Source: Sandaracinaceae bacterium (GTDB lineage: Bacteria; Myxococcota_A; Polyangia; Polyangiales; Sandaracinaceae). Taken from it: a stretch of 64,000 nucleotides of DNA. Shown in pieces: positions 34,120 to 43,656 of the stretch. A program made the position numbers and the translations under genes. The stretch is taken from NCBI GenBank assembly GCA_020633195.1, contig JACKEC010000015.1, positions 496,001 through 560,000 on the forward strand. Reading direction: 5' to 3'. The notes under the pieces are model-generated. The model had not been told where the DNA came from. It saw nothing but the letters and a program-made list of their open reading frames with translations, and made no database searches. Positions within the stretch are counted from its first letter, which is position 1; every line of letters begins with the position of its first letter.

Positions 34120-37100
34120 ATGCGACGGGGGGGCATCCTGATCGCTTGCGCCTGGTGCGTCCTCGGGGTTCCCGGGGTCGCATGCGCGCAAGCAGAGTTG
34201 TCGGCGTGGACCGCGATCGATCAGACGCTCTCGCGCGTGGATCGAACGCCGGAGGGGCGACCCTCCATGCCGCTCGTGCTCACGGGGGAGGCGCGCCGCC
34301 ATGGGCCCGCGATCCGGGCCCGACACACGTCCGTCGGAGACATCGACTCGCCGCCGGTGGCGCTCGTCGCCGCGCGCACGCTCTTCCCGAGCGGTGAGGA
34401 CGTGGGCCTGTGGTTCTTCGACGGCGAGGGGACCCACCTCCTCGCCGGTCCTCCGGGCCTCGTGCTCGACGTGCCGCCGAGCACGGACTTCGAGCCGGTC
34501 TTCGAAGAGACCGGCGTCGACGCGATCGACGTGGCCCCGACGGGCCACGCGGTGGTGCGCCTCACCGTGGGCGGCGTGGGGGCGCTCTTCCGCTGGTCGC
34601 CGGGGACCGACACGTTCTGCCGGCTCGGGGCGAGCGCGGGGAACGTGGCGCAGTGGGTCCTGCGCGACGACGGCGGCGTCGTGTTCCTCGCGCAGGCCGG
34701 CGGCGCGACCGACGTGCTCCTCGCGCCGCCACCTCCGTCGCCCGAGACCGAGGCCTGCCCGGCGGCGCCCCCGACCTCGATCCTGCCGGCCGGCGCGCCC
34801 GGCTTCGCCGAGGTCCTCGACTTCGCGCTGGCGAGCGACGGCGAGACGATGGCGCTGCGCGTCCACGCGGAGGGGGGCGTGGTGCCCCGTTGCACGCCGC
34901 CCGAGCCGAGCCCTTTCGACCCCGACACCGCGCGCGAGGAGATGTGGCTGCGCCGCCCCGACGGCTCCGTGTGCTGGACCGCGCGGACCTCGGTCGCGAT
35001 CCCGGGAGGGCCGATCGGCTCGCTGGGGATCTTGACCGGCGCCCCCGCGGTGAACGCGTCGGGCGCGACCGCGTTCGCGGGCACGTTCCGCTTCCGCGCC
35101 CCGCCCGGCGAGGCGCGCACCCACGCGGGGCTGCTCCTCGACGGCGCCCCCATCGTCCCGCCGTGCGACGTCGACATCGAGTCCGGGATGGCCGGCGCCT
35201 GCGACGACGACACCCTCCCTCAGGTCGAGGTCGACAGCCGCTACTTCGTGTTCGACGACGGGCAGGTGCTGACCGAGGTCGTGGCCGGGGGCGCCCCGCG
35301 GCTCGCGCTCTACCGCGGCGGCGTGCTCGAGCTCCTCTCGTTGTCGTACGTGCGGATCGACGACCTCGCGGCGAACGCGCGCGGCGACTTCGTGATCGAC
35401 GCCGAGCTCCCGGGCACCGTCGCCCGCCTGCCGATGTCGTCGCCGAGCTACACGCCGTTCCCGGGGACCATCGCGAACCGAACGATCTTCCTCGGGAGCA
35501 CCGACGGGAACATCACCCCGCTCCTCTCGGTCGGTGACTGCATCGACACGCTCGAGGACCGCGTCGTCGACTGCGCCCAGCACGAGATCGTCGACGCGCC
35601 GACGTTCGCCTCGGACTACGACTCCCGCTACCAGCGCGTCTTCCAGCTCGCCGCCGCGCGCCGAGAGGGGCGCGAGGTGTCCCCCTCGCCCGAGGGCGAG
35701 GTGTGCTTCCGCTACCGGACGACGGGCTACGACCAGGCGTTCGCGCACGTCTGCGGCGGGCCGCCGGAGCGGGTGCCGCTCGTCGGGCTCGAGGTCGTGC
35801 AGTCGGTGCAGAGCTGGCAGAACGAGGTCTTCCTCGTCCAGGACAAGCCCACGCTCGTTCGCGCGCACTTCGAGCACCCCCGCAACGCGCGGATGCGACC
35901 GGTGCTGCGGGCCTTCCGCGGCGACGTGGAGATCGGCGCGCCGCGGCCGCTCGAGAACCTGGGCGGCTACGTCCGCGCCGCCCCCGACGCGCAGCAGTCG
36001 CGCGAGCGGGACGCCGGGGCCGCGTTCTGGCACCTCGAGCCCGAGCTGCTCCAGGGCGACGTCGAGCTCCGGGTCGAGAACGGCGCGGGCCCCGCGATCC
36101 GCTGCGACGAGCCCGCGGGCGTGAGCCCGGTCGGGCTCTCGGATCCGGGCGGTGACTGCGCGGTGCGAGTCCGCTTCGAGCCGACGCCGACCCTCCGCGT
36201 GCGGCTGGTGACCGGGCGCTGGATCGACGACAAAGGCACGCACCCCGTCCCCGATCCGCGCGACGTCGACACCGCCATCGATCGGCTCCGCCGCATGTTC
36301 CCGGTGGCCCGAGTCGACGTCGTCGGAGGGGCCCCCCTCGAGCTCACCCATGCCTTCCGGCTCGGTCTTCGGACCGACGCGCTGACGCAGGTCAACGACG
36401 TGGCGATCGCCGAGGGCTGCTCGATGTTCGACTGCTCCACGATCTACCTCGGCCTCTTCCGCGACGCGGAGAACCGCCTGATCGGCGGGGACGCGGGCGT
36501 CGGCAGCGCCGCCGGCTCCGCCTTCATCGGCAACCGCGGCGGGGCGCAGTCGCCGATGCACGAGGTCGGCCACGCGATGGGGCTCTCCCACGCGACCTAC
36601 TGCGGCGCGACCACGACCGGCGTCCCGCACCCGATCCCGGACGTCTCGACGATCGGGACCACCGAGGTCGCGCTGCTCGGTCCCCTCGCCCCCGACGAGG
36701 CGCAGATCTTCGGCCTCGACCTCCGCGACTCGGTGCTCGCGCCCGACGAGCACTTCGAGCTCATGTCCTACTGCGGCAACGAGGGGAGGCCGTTCTCCTA
36801 TCGAGCCTCGCGCTGGGTCTCGCGCTTCACCTACGAGGAGCTGCGCGCGCGCCACGCCGCGATCGTCGCGAGGGCCTCCATCGAGGTGCCCCGCCGCCTC
36901 ACCGTCGTCGCGGGGACCGTGACGGACGGCGAGGTCGCGCTCGAGGCGCTCGGTGAGACGATGGGCCAGCCCACCGAGGACGACCCCGAAGGGACGCTCA
37001 CCGCGGAGGTCCGGGACGCGTCGGGGACGATGCTGTCCCGGGTCCGGTTCCGGACGACGGGCGGCGAGGAGGATCCGTGGCAGGGCCCGGGCGAGCCGCC

Positions 37101-38304
37101 CGCCGCGGACTGGGGGCAATTCGGCTTGCTCATGCCCATCGACCCAGCCGCCGCCGAGGTGGCGATCCTCCGCGACGGCGCGCCGGTGGCCTCGCGGGCC
37201 CGATCGACGCCGCCGTCGGTGTCCATCGAGGCGCCGGCCGAGGGCGCGGCGCTCGGGCCCGACGAGGTCGCGCTGCGCTGGTCGGGCGAGGACGGCGACG
37301 GCGACGCGCTCGTCTACACCGTCCGCTTCAGCCCCGACGGCGGCGCGACCTGGCGCGTGCTCGCGCTCGCGACGCCGCTCACCGAGCTGCGCCTCGACGC
37401 GTCCGTGTTCGAGGCGACCACCGACGGGCGGATCGAGGTCACGGCGAGCGACGGCTTCTCCGTCGCGCGGGCCGAGGTTGGAGGCCTCTCCGCGGCCGGC
37501 GCGCGGCGGCTCCGCGTCGTGAGCCCGTCCCCCGACCGACTCGTGGTGGACGGACAGGCGCTGATCCTCGAGGCCGAGGCCGAGGGCCTCGACCCGAGCG
37601 CGCTCGTCTGGCGGTCGGACGTCGCCGGCGAGCTCGGCCGCGGCGCGCGGGTCGTCGTCGAGGCCGTCGATCTCGCCGAGGGCCGGCACGCGGTCACCGT
37701 CGAGGGCGACGGCCTCACCGCGGACGTCGACGTGCGGGTCGCGCGCTTCGCTCCCATCGGCGCCGACCTCGCGGTGTCCCTCGACGCGGCGTCCTTCGGG
37801 CTCGAGCCCGCGACCACCGTCGAGGTGGAGGCGCGGCTCGCCAACCGAGGCCCCGAGACGGCCCGCGCGGGGATGCTCACGCTCGACGCGCCGGCCGGCC
37901 TGCGCTGGGCGTCGGTCGAGCCCGAGCGTGGCCGGTGCAACGTCACCGGTGAGCAGGCGACGTGCGATCTCGGGCGGATCCCCGTCGGCCAGGACATGGT
38001 CGTCCTCGCCCGGCTGAACGGCCCGCCGGAGGCGGCGCGCGTGGTGGTCTCGGCCGAGGCGCCCGTCACCGACGCGGATCCCGACGGCGCGAACAACCAA
38101 GCGACGCTCGCGCTCGGCTTGGGGCAGCCGATGCTCCCGGACGTGATGGACCCGCCGGGCGGCGGGCCCGCGGAGGGCTGCGGCTGCCGGCTCGGCGCCG
38201 GCCCGGTGCCCGCTGGCGTCTGGGCGCTCGGGCTCGTCGCGGCGCTGCTCGTCCGCCGGCGCCGCGCGCGCTCGGGACGCGGTCTCCAAGACAACCTTCG
38301 TTGA
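34120..38304 (+). CDS. Large secreted metzincin metalloprotease with MYXO-CTERM-like tail
   Basis: 1394 residues. The ATG at 34120 directly precedes a signal peptide (MRRGGILIACAWCVLGVPGV); an upstream GTG at 34105 is in frame. Residues about 30-560 form beta-rich modules. The zinc motif HEVGHAMGLSH (His814, Glu815, His818, His824) is a canonical HExxHxxGxxH, and a Met-turn (ELMSYCG, Met882) follows about 58 residues on. Three beta domains come next, among them Ig/Big-like (SVSIEAPAEGAALGPDEVAL) and CARDB-like (DLAVSLDAASFGLEPATTV) segments. The end, GCGCRLG, one hydrophobic helix and RRRR, is a MYXO-CTERM-like sorting tail. It would be a surface-displayed or released protease, plausibly for prey degradation. 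Confidence 0.92.
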   Translation: MRRGGILIACAWCVLGVPGVACAQAELSAWTAIDQTLSRVDRTPEGRPSMPLVLTGEARRHGPAIRARHTSVGDIDSPPVALVAARTLFPSGEDVGLWFFDGEGTHLLAGPPGLVLDVPPSTDFEPVFEETGVDAIDVAPTGHAVVRLTVGGVGALFRWSPGTDTFCRLGASAGNVAQWVLRDDGGVVFLAQAGGATDVLLAPPPPSPETEACPAAPPTSILPAGAPGFAEVLDFALASDGETMALRVHAEGGVVPRCTPPEPSPFDPDTAREEMWLRRPDGSVCWTARTSVAIPGGPIGSLGILTGAPAVNASGATAFAGTFRFRAPPGEARTHAGLLLDGAPIVPPCDVDIESGMAGACDDDTLPQVEVDSRYFVFDDGQVLTEVVAGGAPRLALYRGGVLELLSLSYVRIDDLAANARGDFVIDAELPGTVARLPMSSPSYTPFPGTIANRTIFLGSTDGNITPLLSVGDCIDTLEDRVVDCAQHEIVDAPTFASDYDSRYQRVFQLAAARREGREVSPSPEGEVCFRYRTTGYDQAFAHVCGGPPERVPLVGLEVVQSVQSWQNEVFLVQDKPTLVRAHFEHPRNARMRPVLRAFRGDVEIGAPRPLENLGGYVRAAPDAQQSRERDAGAAFWHLEPELLQGDVELRVENGAGPAIRCDEPAGVSPVGLSDPGGDCAVRVRFEPTPTLRVRLVTGRWIDDKGTHPVPDPRDVDTAIDRLRRMFPVARVDVVGGAPLELTHAFRLGLRTDALTQVNDVAIAEGCSMFDCSTIYLGLFRDAENRLIGGDAGVGSAAGSAFIGNRGGAQSPMHEVGHAMGLSHATYCGATTTGVPHPIPDVSTIGTTEVALLGPLAPDEAQIFGLDLRDSVLAPDEHFELMSYCGNEGRPFSYRASRWVSRFTYEELRARHAAIVARASIEVPRRLTVVAGTVTDGEVALEALGETMGQPTEDDPEGTLTAEVRDASGTMLSRVRFRTTGGEEDPWQGPGEPPAADWGQFGLLMPIDPAAAEVAILRDGAPVASRARSTPPSVSIEAPAEGAALGPDEVALRWSGEDGDGDALVYTVRFSPDGGATWRVLALATPLTELRLDASVFEATTDGRIEVTASDGFSVARAEVGGLSAAGARRLRVVSPSPDRLVVDGQALILEAEAEGLDPSALVWRSDVAGELGRGARVVVEAVDLAEGRHAVTVEGDGLTADVDVRVARFAPIGADLAVSLDAASFGLEPATTVEVEARLANRGPETARAGMLTLDAPAGLRWASVEPERGRCNVTGEQATCDLGRIPVGQDMVVLARLNGPPEAARVVVSAEAPVTDADPDGANNQATLALGLGQPMLPDVMDPPGGGPAEGCGCRLGAGPVPAGVWALGLVAALLVRRRRARSGRGLQDNLR

Positions 38305-38381
38305 CGGGTCGGCGGGACGCACCGCTCCGGTCGTCACGCTCGGCCCCTCGCCCCGTCGTCGTTGCGCTAAGCTCTCCCGCG

Positions 38382-39692
38382 ATGGCCATGGCGAGGCGAG
38401 GGGCCGTGCTCGGAGCGCTCGCGTGGATCGCCGCGCTGGCCCTCGCGGCCTGCGGAGACGACCCCGGCACGGACGCCGGAGCCGGCGCGGACGCGGGAGT
38501 CGGCGCGGACGCAGGCGCGGACATGGACGCCGCAGCGGCGACGGACGCCGGCGCGGACGCGGGAGCCGAGACGGACGCGGAGATCGCCGCCGACGCCGGC
38601 CCCCTCGACGCGGGCCCCTACTGCCTCGACGGCGTCGGCCTCGCGCGGCCCGTCCCGGTCTGCTCGACCGCCGAGCCCTGCACGGAGCTCCTCGCGAGCT
38701 ACGCGCTCCTGGACCCGCCCGTCGATCGCATCGAGACCGCCAGCGATCGACCGGTCTGCGGCACCACCTCGGTCGGGACCGGTCGCGGCCAGCCCATGTT
38801 CGACGACGGCGCGCCTTCGACGTGGACGGACCCCGACGGCGTGGATCGCTTCTGGTGCGAGCACCGCCCCGCCGGGACGAGCTCGACCTCGCCGCGCCCC
38901 GTCGTGATCTGGGTCCCGCCGTCGGGCAGCACCGCGGACGGCCTCTACGACACGACCTCGCTGCGCTCCAAGGCGCCGACCTACGACTTGTCCGGTGACC
39001 CGACGCGGCCGGGGTTCATCCTCGTCTCGATCCAGCCGCGCAACCTGCGCTGGCCCACCGCGGATCCTCAGCAAGGCACGAAGAGCGACAGCTTCTTCCG
39101 CGACCTCGGCGCCCCCTCGACCAACCCCGACATCGCCCTGCTCGATCACGTCGTGGACGCGCTCGTCTCGGAGGGCGTCGCCGATCCGGCTCGCATCTTC
39201 GTGAGCGGCTGGTCCAACGGCGCCCGGATGTCCGGCCTCTACGGGATCGCTCGGCACGGGACGCCGACCCCTGGCGGCAACCAGATCGCGGCGGTCGCGA
39301 ACTACTCGGGCGGCGATCCCTTCGCCCCGCCCACGTTCGCCGACGAGGCGTGTCGCGGGGTGCCGTACCCGACCTCGACGGTCCCGTTCCTGCTCGTGTC
39401 GCGGACCTGCGACGAGATCGCGTGCAACGCGGCCGCCGACGACATGGCGGTGCCCGGGAACGTCGTCGAGCCCTGGGTGACCGCGCTCCGCGACCAGATC
39501 GGCGCCGACGTCACGTGGGTGCGGATCGACGACGACGGCGTCGAGCGCGCCGCCTGCGCGATCGCCGGGCTCTGCGGTCCGACCCGCGCGCTCCTCAACC
39601 ACGTGCGGTGGCCGGACGGGGTCGGTGATCGCTCCGGCAACGATCTCGAGCCGCGCATGCTGGACTTCCTGCGCGACCACCCGCTCCCGTAG
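38382..39692 (+). CDS. Surface lipoprotein esterase, PHB-depolymerase-like
   Basis: 436 residues; ATG at 38382 (ATG 38388 also possible). Signal GALAWIAALALAACGDD has lipobox LAAC, followed by a long Asp/Ala/Gly tether (DAGAGADAGVGADAGADMDA). The alpha/beta hydrolase domain begins about residue 165: VVIWVPPSGSTADGLYD, then the nucleophile motif FVSGWSNGARMSGLYG, as in LpqC/PHB-depolymerase-type esterases. Later DEIACN and LLNHVRWPDG could supply Asp/His. Disulfides are likely (several Cys). A tethered extracellular esterase is the probable role; substrate unknown. Confidence 0.85.
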   Translation: MAMARRGAVLGALAWIAALALAACGDDPGTDAGAGADAGVGADAGADMDAAAATDAGADAGAETDAEIAADAGPLDAGPYCLDGVGLARPVPVCSTAEPCTELLASYALLDPPVDRIETASDRPVCGTTSVGTGRGQPMFDDGAPSTWTDPDGVDRFWCEHRPAGTSSTSPRPVVIWVPPSGSTADGLYDTTSLRSKAPTYDLSGDPTRPGFILVSIQPRNLRWPTADPQQGTKSDSFFRDLGAPSTNPDIALLDHVVDALVSEGVADPARIFVSGWSNGARMSGLYGIARHGTPTPGGNQIAAVANYSGGDPFAPPTFADEACRGVPYPTSTVPFLLVSRTCDEIACNAAADDMAVPGNVVEPWVTALRDQIGADVTWVRIDDDGVERAACAIAGLCGPTRALLNHVRWPDGVGDRSGNDLEPRMLDFLRDHPLP

Positions 39693-39735
39693 CCGCTGGT
39701 GGGTTCCCGAGCCGGTTCCGTGGCAGGCTCGTGTC

Positions 39736-40329
39736 GTGGAGCGGTATCGGTACCTTCGGGAGTACCTGGCCGCGCTGCCGGATGGGCTCTCGTCTCATCC
39801 GGAGTGCGCGTCGAAGGCGACGCTTCTGCGGTCGTCGCTCGAGGGGCACGAGGACGCCGAGGTCGACGATCTGCGGCCCGAGCTGCTCGAGCTCTACAGG
39901 AACCCGCCGCCCGCGACGGTCTGGGTGCCCGCCGTGAAGGTCAACGCGATCCTCCACGTGATCATCGACCTCTACTACCCGCGGCGCGAGGACGTCATCG
40001 AGTGGGCTCGTCGGCGCACCCTCCGGATGCGCGACAACCCGATCTACGCCCGCATCCTGCGGGTCACGAGCGTGTATGCGCTCTTCCGCATCTCGCAGCA
40101 GCTCGACCGGCTCTTCCAGCGCGGGACGCACATCCAAACGCACCTCGGGAAGGGCCACGCGCGCTTCGAGCTCACCCACCCGCCGTACCTCGTGAGCCCG
40201 ATCAACCAGGTCGCGAACGTCGGCATGTTCGAGGCGATGGTCGAGATCACCGGCGGCGCGGACGCCCGCTGCGAGATGACCGGCTCGAGCCCCACGGGCG
40301 CGACGTTCGAGATGACCTGGACCGACTGA
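39736..40329 (+). CDS. Conserved cytosolic protein, DUF2378-like pattern
   Basis: 197 residues from GTG at 39736 (V-E-R-Y-R-Y-L-R). No signal peptide or membrane helix. The chain has helical sections (VKVNAILHVIIDLYYPRRED, YARILRVTSVYALFRISQQL) and ends with beta strands plus FEMTW. Layout and the closing aromatic strand resemble the myxobacteria-enriched DUF2378 (TIGR02265) family, but I hold this only as a possibility. One-base overlap with the next gene (TGATG) indicates an operon. Confidence 0.65.
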   Translation: MERYRYLREYLAALPDGLSSHPECASKATLLRSSLEGHEDAEVDDLRPELLELYRNPPPATVWVPAVKVNAILHVIIDLYYPRREDVIEWARRRTLRMRDNPIYARILRVTSVYALFRISQQLDRLFQRGTHIQTHLGKGHARFELTHPPYLVSPINQVANVGMFEAMVEITGGADARCEMTGSSPTGATFEMTWTD

Positions 40330-41468
40330 TGGCGGGCGCGGCTTTGGAGAGGGGGACACGGCTCGCGTGGCTCGCGCTCGCGGTCGTCGCCACCGCGTGC
40401 GGAGGCGCGGGCGATCCGCCGCCGAGCTCGCTGCGGGTCGTCTCGGCGCGCTCCTACGCCGAGGCCGACCGGCTCTTCCGAGGCGACGCGCGCTGGCTCG
40501 GTGGCGACGGCGCGCTGTCGATCCCGCTCGACGACGAGCGGACCCTCTGGCTCTTCGGCGACAGCTTCGTCGCGACCTCGGACGCGAGCGACCGGCGCGA
40601 GTCCGCCTTCGTGCGAAACACCCTCGCGATCCAGACGGGGCGCGATCCCCGGACCGCGTCGATGCGCTTCGTGTGGCGGACGGGGACCGACGGCGCGCCC
40701 GGCCCGTTCTTCCCCGACCGCGACGAGCGGTGGTACTGGCCGGGCCACGGCGTCCGCCTCGAGGAGGGGCCGCTGCTCGTGTTCCTCATGGGCGTCCGCG
40801 CGACGCCGGGCGAGGGCCTCGGCTTCGAAGAGGCGGGCTATCGCATCGCGCGCGTCGACGACCCCGACGCGGACCCGCTGACGTGGGAGCCGGTCTGGAT
40901 CGCCCCGCCCGAGCTGCCCGCCGATCCCGACGCGTCGGTCGGCACCGCGGTCGTCCGCGACGGCGATCACCTCGTGGCGCTCGTGAACGCCGAGGGCTCC
41001 CGCCACCTCGGGCGCCTCGCGCGCTTCCCGATCGACGCGCTCCTCGATGGCCGCGCCGAGCCCGAGTGGTGGACGGCGGACGGCTGGACCGCGGCGGCCG
41101 CGCTCGGCGCCAGCGAGCCCCTCACGGTGATCTCCGACGCCGGCGCGGAGGCCTCGCTCCACCGCGATCCCTCGGGCACGTGGGTCCACGTCCTGACCCG
41201 TGGCTTCGGCGGGACCACGATCGCGCTCGCCACCGCGCCGTCGGTCACGGGCCCCTGGTCGAGCCCCGCCGACGTCTTCACCCCGCCCGAGTCGACCGGC
41301 CCCGCGCCGTTCGTCTACGCGGCCAAGGCGCACCCCTGGCTCGCGGCCGACGGCGGCCTCCTCGTGACCTACGCGACGAACAGCTTCGACTTCGCCGACC
41401 TCTTCACCGAGGAGGGCCAGGACCGCCTGTACTACCCGCGCTTCGTCCGCCTCGAGCTCGAGCGCTGA
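40329..41468 (+). CDS. Lipoprotein beta-propeller, DUF4185-like
   Basis: 379 residues, ATG at 40329 overlapping the previous TGA by one base. Signal RLAWLALAVVATACGGAGD has lipobox ATAC. The body is a repeated beta-sheet series: TLWLFGDSFVATSDASDR, YWPGHGVRLEEGPLLVFLMG, WVHVLTRGFGGTTIALATAP. The WLFGDSF motif and the genome-style blade spacing are typical of DUF4185 and five-bladed propeller proteins related to GH43-type folds. Catalytic carboxylates could not be assigned. A surface glycan-binding or glycoside-hydrolase-like role is plausible but unproven. It converges with the next gene within 4 bp. Confidence 0.75.
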   Translation: MAGAALERGTRLAWLALAVVATACGGAGDPPPSSLRVVSARSYAEADRLFRGDARWLGGDGALSIPLDDERTLWLFGDSFVATSDASDRRESAFVRNTLAIQTGRDPRTASMRFVWRTGTDGAPGPFFPDRDERWYWPGHGVRLEEGPLLVFLMGVRATPGEGLGFEEAGYRIARVDDPDADPLTWEPVWIAPPELPADPDASVGTAVVRDGDHLVALVNAEGSRHLGRLARFPIDALLDGRAEPEWWTADGWTAAAALGASEPLTVISDAGAEASLHRDPSGTWVHVLTRGFGGTTIALATAPSVTGPWSSPADVFTPPESTGPAPFVYAAKAHPWLAADGGLLVTYATNSFDFADLFTEEGQDRLYYPRFVRLELER

Positions 41469-41472
41469 CCCT

Positions 41473-42237
41473 TCAGTCGTCGTGCACCCACGTGGTGTGC
41501 TTCCCGCAGTCCGCGCAGCGGCGGGTCCACGTCTCCCAACGGCCGGAGTTGTCGGCGTAGCCGTCGTGGTGGACCTCGACGAGCCGCGTGCCCGCGCAGA
41601 CCGCACACACGGCGCGCGGGCCGTTTCCGTCGGGCTCTGGGCTCTCCTCGGTCGGCCCGTCGTGGTGCGCCGAGAAGGTGGAGACGTAGCTCGCGTAGCG
41701 ATCGCGGACGCCGATGTCGGGGGGCGCGTCGGCCCTCGCCTCCGCGTCGCGGGCGGCGTCGAGCAGGGCGCGGCGATCCGCGGGGCTCGCGCTGGCGAGC
41801 GCCATCGCGGCGAAGAACACGACGTGCGGATCGGGGTCGCGGAGGAGCTCGCGGAGCGCGGCGTGGTGTCGCTCGAGGTCGTTCCCGCAGCGCGCGGCCG
41901 CCCACAGCGCTCGCGTCGCCTGGCGGCGCGCGGACGCGTCGGCGAGGAAGGAGGCCAGGAAGTCGAGCACCTCCGGCGGGTAGACCGGCACGCCGTAGTT
42001 GGGGCGCCAACCCACCCACCACGCGACCATCGCTACGGCGCTGGAGTCGTCTCGGGTGTGGGCGGCGTGGAGGACCAGCGGCACGAAGTCCGAGCTGACG
42101 GGCGGGTAGTGTCGCGCCCGAGCCGCGAGCGTACCGAGCAAGTCGTCGTGCGCGGTCGAGTCGACGAGCGCGTCGAGCGCGGCGGTCGAGAGCGGGTCGG
42201 TCCAGGCCTCGCGGGCCACCTCGGCGGGGGTGGGCAT
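41473..42237 (-). CDS. HEAT-like helical protein with C-terminal zinc ribbon
   Basis: 254 residues, ATG at 42237. Residues about 10-180 are helical repeats (LDALVDSTAHDDLLGTLAAR, ALRELLRDPDPHVVFFAAMA). A C-terminal zinc ribbon is clear: CAVCAGTRLVEVHH, then RRCADCGKHTTWVHDD, two CxxC pairs about 35 residues apart. It suggests binding to nucleic acid or protein. No catalytic motif. Family not recognised; cytosolic. Confidence 0.75.
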   Translation of the reverse strand: MPTPAEVAREAWTDPLSTAALDALVDSTAHDDLLGTLAARARHYPPVSSDFVPLVLHAAHTRDDSSAVAMVAWWVGWRPNYGVPVYPPEVLDFLASFLADASARRQATRALWAAARCGNDLERHHAALRELLRDPDPHVVFFAAMALASASPADRRALLDAARDAEARADAPPDIGVRDRYASYVSTFSAHHDGPTEESPEPDGNGPRAVCAVCAGTRLVEVHHDGYADNSGRWETWTRRCADCGKHTTWVHDD

Positions 42238-42438
42238 GGTCTAGCTCGCCAGCGGACCGTCCGCCGAGGTCGGCGGGCGAAAGGTGTGCTCGGTGGCGAG
42301 GCTCGTCACGTGGCCACCCGTGAAGCCGCGAGCGCCGCCGGACGTGTCCACATGGCGTTTTCGTGAACACGACGCGCGCGTCGACCCCAGGCGCTGCCAC
42401 GTCGTGGGCGCGTTGCTAGGCTCGATGTCGGGGGAGAC

Positions 42439-42849
42439 ATGGGCGAGATCATCTACGAGACCGACCTCACGGCGCTCTACTTCCATCGCCGCGAAGGCAT
42501 CATCCATCACGAGATCCGCGGCTTCGTCAACGGGCCGCCGTTCCGTGATCTCCTCGAACGTGGCGCCGAGCTGATGGCCGAGCACGGCGCGCGCAAGTGG
42601 CTCTCGGACGACCGCGGCCACGAGGTGCTCTCACCCGCGGACGAGGAGTGGGCGAAGACCGTGTGGTTCCCGCGGGTCAAGGCCGCGGGGTGGACGCACT
42701 GGGCGATCGTCCGGCCCGCCAAGTCCGTCGGGCGGATCAACATGGAGCGGTTCGCGCGCGAGTACTCGGCGATGGGCATCACCGCGCGGCTCTTCGTCGA
42801 GCCGAGCGAGGCGCTCGCCTGGCTCTCGAAGCCAGACCCGGAGCGCTGA
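42439..42849 (+). CDS. Small conserved protein, SpoIIAA/STAS-like
   Basis: 136 residues, ATG at 42439 with a purine-rich GGGGGAGAC upstream. The core pattern KWLSDDRGHEVLSPADEEWA, VWFPRVKAAGWTHWAIVRPA, NMERFAREYSAMGITARLFV, and EALAWL is that of a widespread bacterial alpha/beta protein with a STAS-like (SpoIIAA) fold. It may be a regulatory or metabolite-binding module. No partner in the neighbourhood. Confidence 0.8.
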   Translation: MGEIIYETDLTALYFHRREGIIHHEIRGFVNGPPFRDLLERGAELMAEHGARKWLSDDRGHEVLSPADEEWAKTVWFPRVKAAGWTHWAIVRPAKSVGRINMERFAREYSAMGITARLFVEPSEALAWLSKPDPER

Positions 42850-42861
42850 CGCCGCGGGCCA

Positions 42862-43578
42862 TCAGGGCGCGCGAGAGAGCGTGGTCCGGGCGTCGGGCCG
42901 GCCGTTCGGGAAGTACCACTGCCACGCCAAGCGGTCGCCCGTGACGTGGACGTCGATGCGGCCGCCGTCCACGCACTCGCCGCGCCTCGTGAGCGTCTCG
43001 CGGAAGCTCGTGTTGCTCCCCCGCGGTCCGAGGCAGCGCAGCTCACCCCCGCAATGAAGCGTGCGATAGTCGACGCGGCCGCACACGCCGTCGCCGCTCA
43101 CTCGGTCGATCGTCATGGTGATGGGGTAGGGCGGGTAGCCGGCTTGGCGGACCAGCCCGACCCAGGTGCCGAGGATGCTCCCCGCGGTGGTCTGACCGCC
43201 CGCCGGCGCCGGGGTCGGCGCCTCCGTCGCGGGCGCGAGCGCGGCCGCGAGGCTGATGGCGCCGTTCACTGGCGTGGCCTCCAGCGTCGTCGGCGTGTAC
43301 CCGTCGAGCGTGAACGTGAAGGCGTAGGTCGCGGCGGGCTGCCCTGGGACCGTCGGGGGAACGGGCACCTGGACCGTCAGCGGCGTCGTCCCGAGCGCGC
43401 GTCCGCCACCCGTGACGGCGGCCCCGGGGGGCATCGACGTCGCGTTCACGGTGACGGTCGCCTCGGCCGGCGCGGGCTCGGCCACGACCTCGACCGGTGG
43501 AGGCGGCGTGTCGTCGTCGTCAGCGCCGCAGCCGCCGAGCACCGAGCAAAGGAGCGCGATCCGCGCGAGCTTCCCCAC
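42862..43578 (-). CDS. Lipoprotein with PEGA-like domain
   Basis: 238 residues. The GTG at 43578 starts VGKLARIALLCSVLGGCG, a good lipoprotein signal with lipobox LGGC. After an acidic tether comes a PEGA-like carbohydrate/surface-layer domain (about 40-120): ATVTVNATSMPPGAAVTGGG, GTTPLTVQVPVPP. A Pro/Ala linker leads to a C-terminal domain of about 95 residues with conserved cysteines (VCGRVDYRTLHCGGELRC). No catalytic motif. Likely envelope-attached and structural. Divergent from the next small gene. Confidence 0.75.
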   Translation of the reverse strand: MGKLARIALLCSVLGGCGADDDDTPPPPVEVVAEPAPAEATVTVNATSMPPGAAVTGGGRALGTTPLTVQVPVPPTVPGQPAATYAFTFTLDGYTPTTLEATPVNGAISLAAALAPATEAPTPAPAGGQTTAGSILGTWVGLVRQAGYPPYPITMTIDRVSGDGVCGRVDYRTLHCGGELRCLGPRGSNTSFRETLTRRGECVDGGRIDVHVTGDRLAWQWYFPNGRPDARTTLSRAP

Positions 43579-43656
43579 GACCGCGAGGATACACCTCGAC
43601 GAGCCCGGCCTGGACCAGCGTGGATCGGCCGGCCCGTCCCCGTGCATCCTGCGGGC

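Noticed and set aside
33037..38337. Very long minus-strand open frame opposite the metzincin gene
   Set aside because: It is Arg/Asp/Val-rich with no domain motifs; only its last 317 codons (33037-33990) encode a plausible exported protein. The rest is antisense to a well-supported gene.
42238..42438. Small gene in the 200-bp gap before the STAS-like gene
   Set aside because: Only short frames without ribosome site or protein character; nothing else was seen in this gap.
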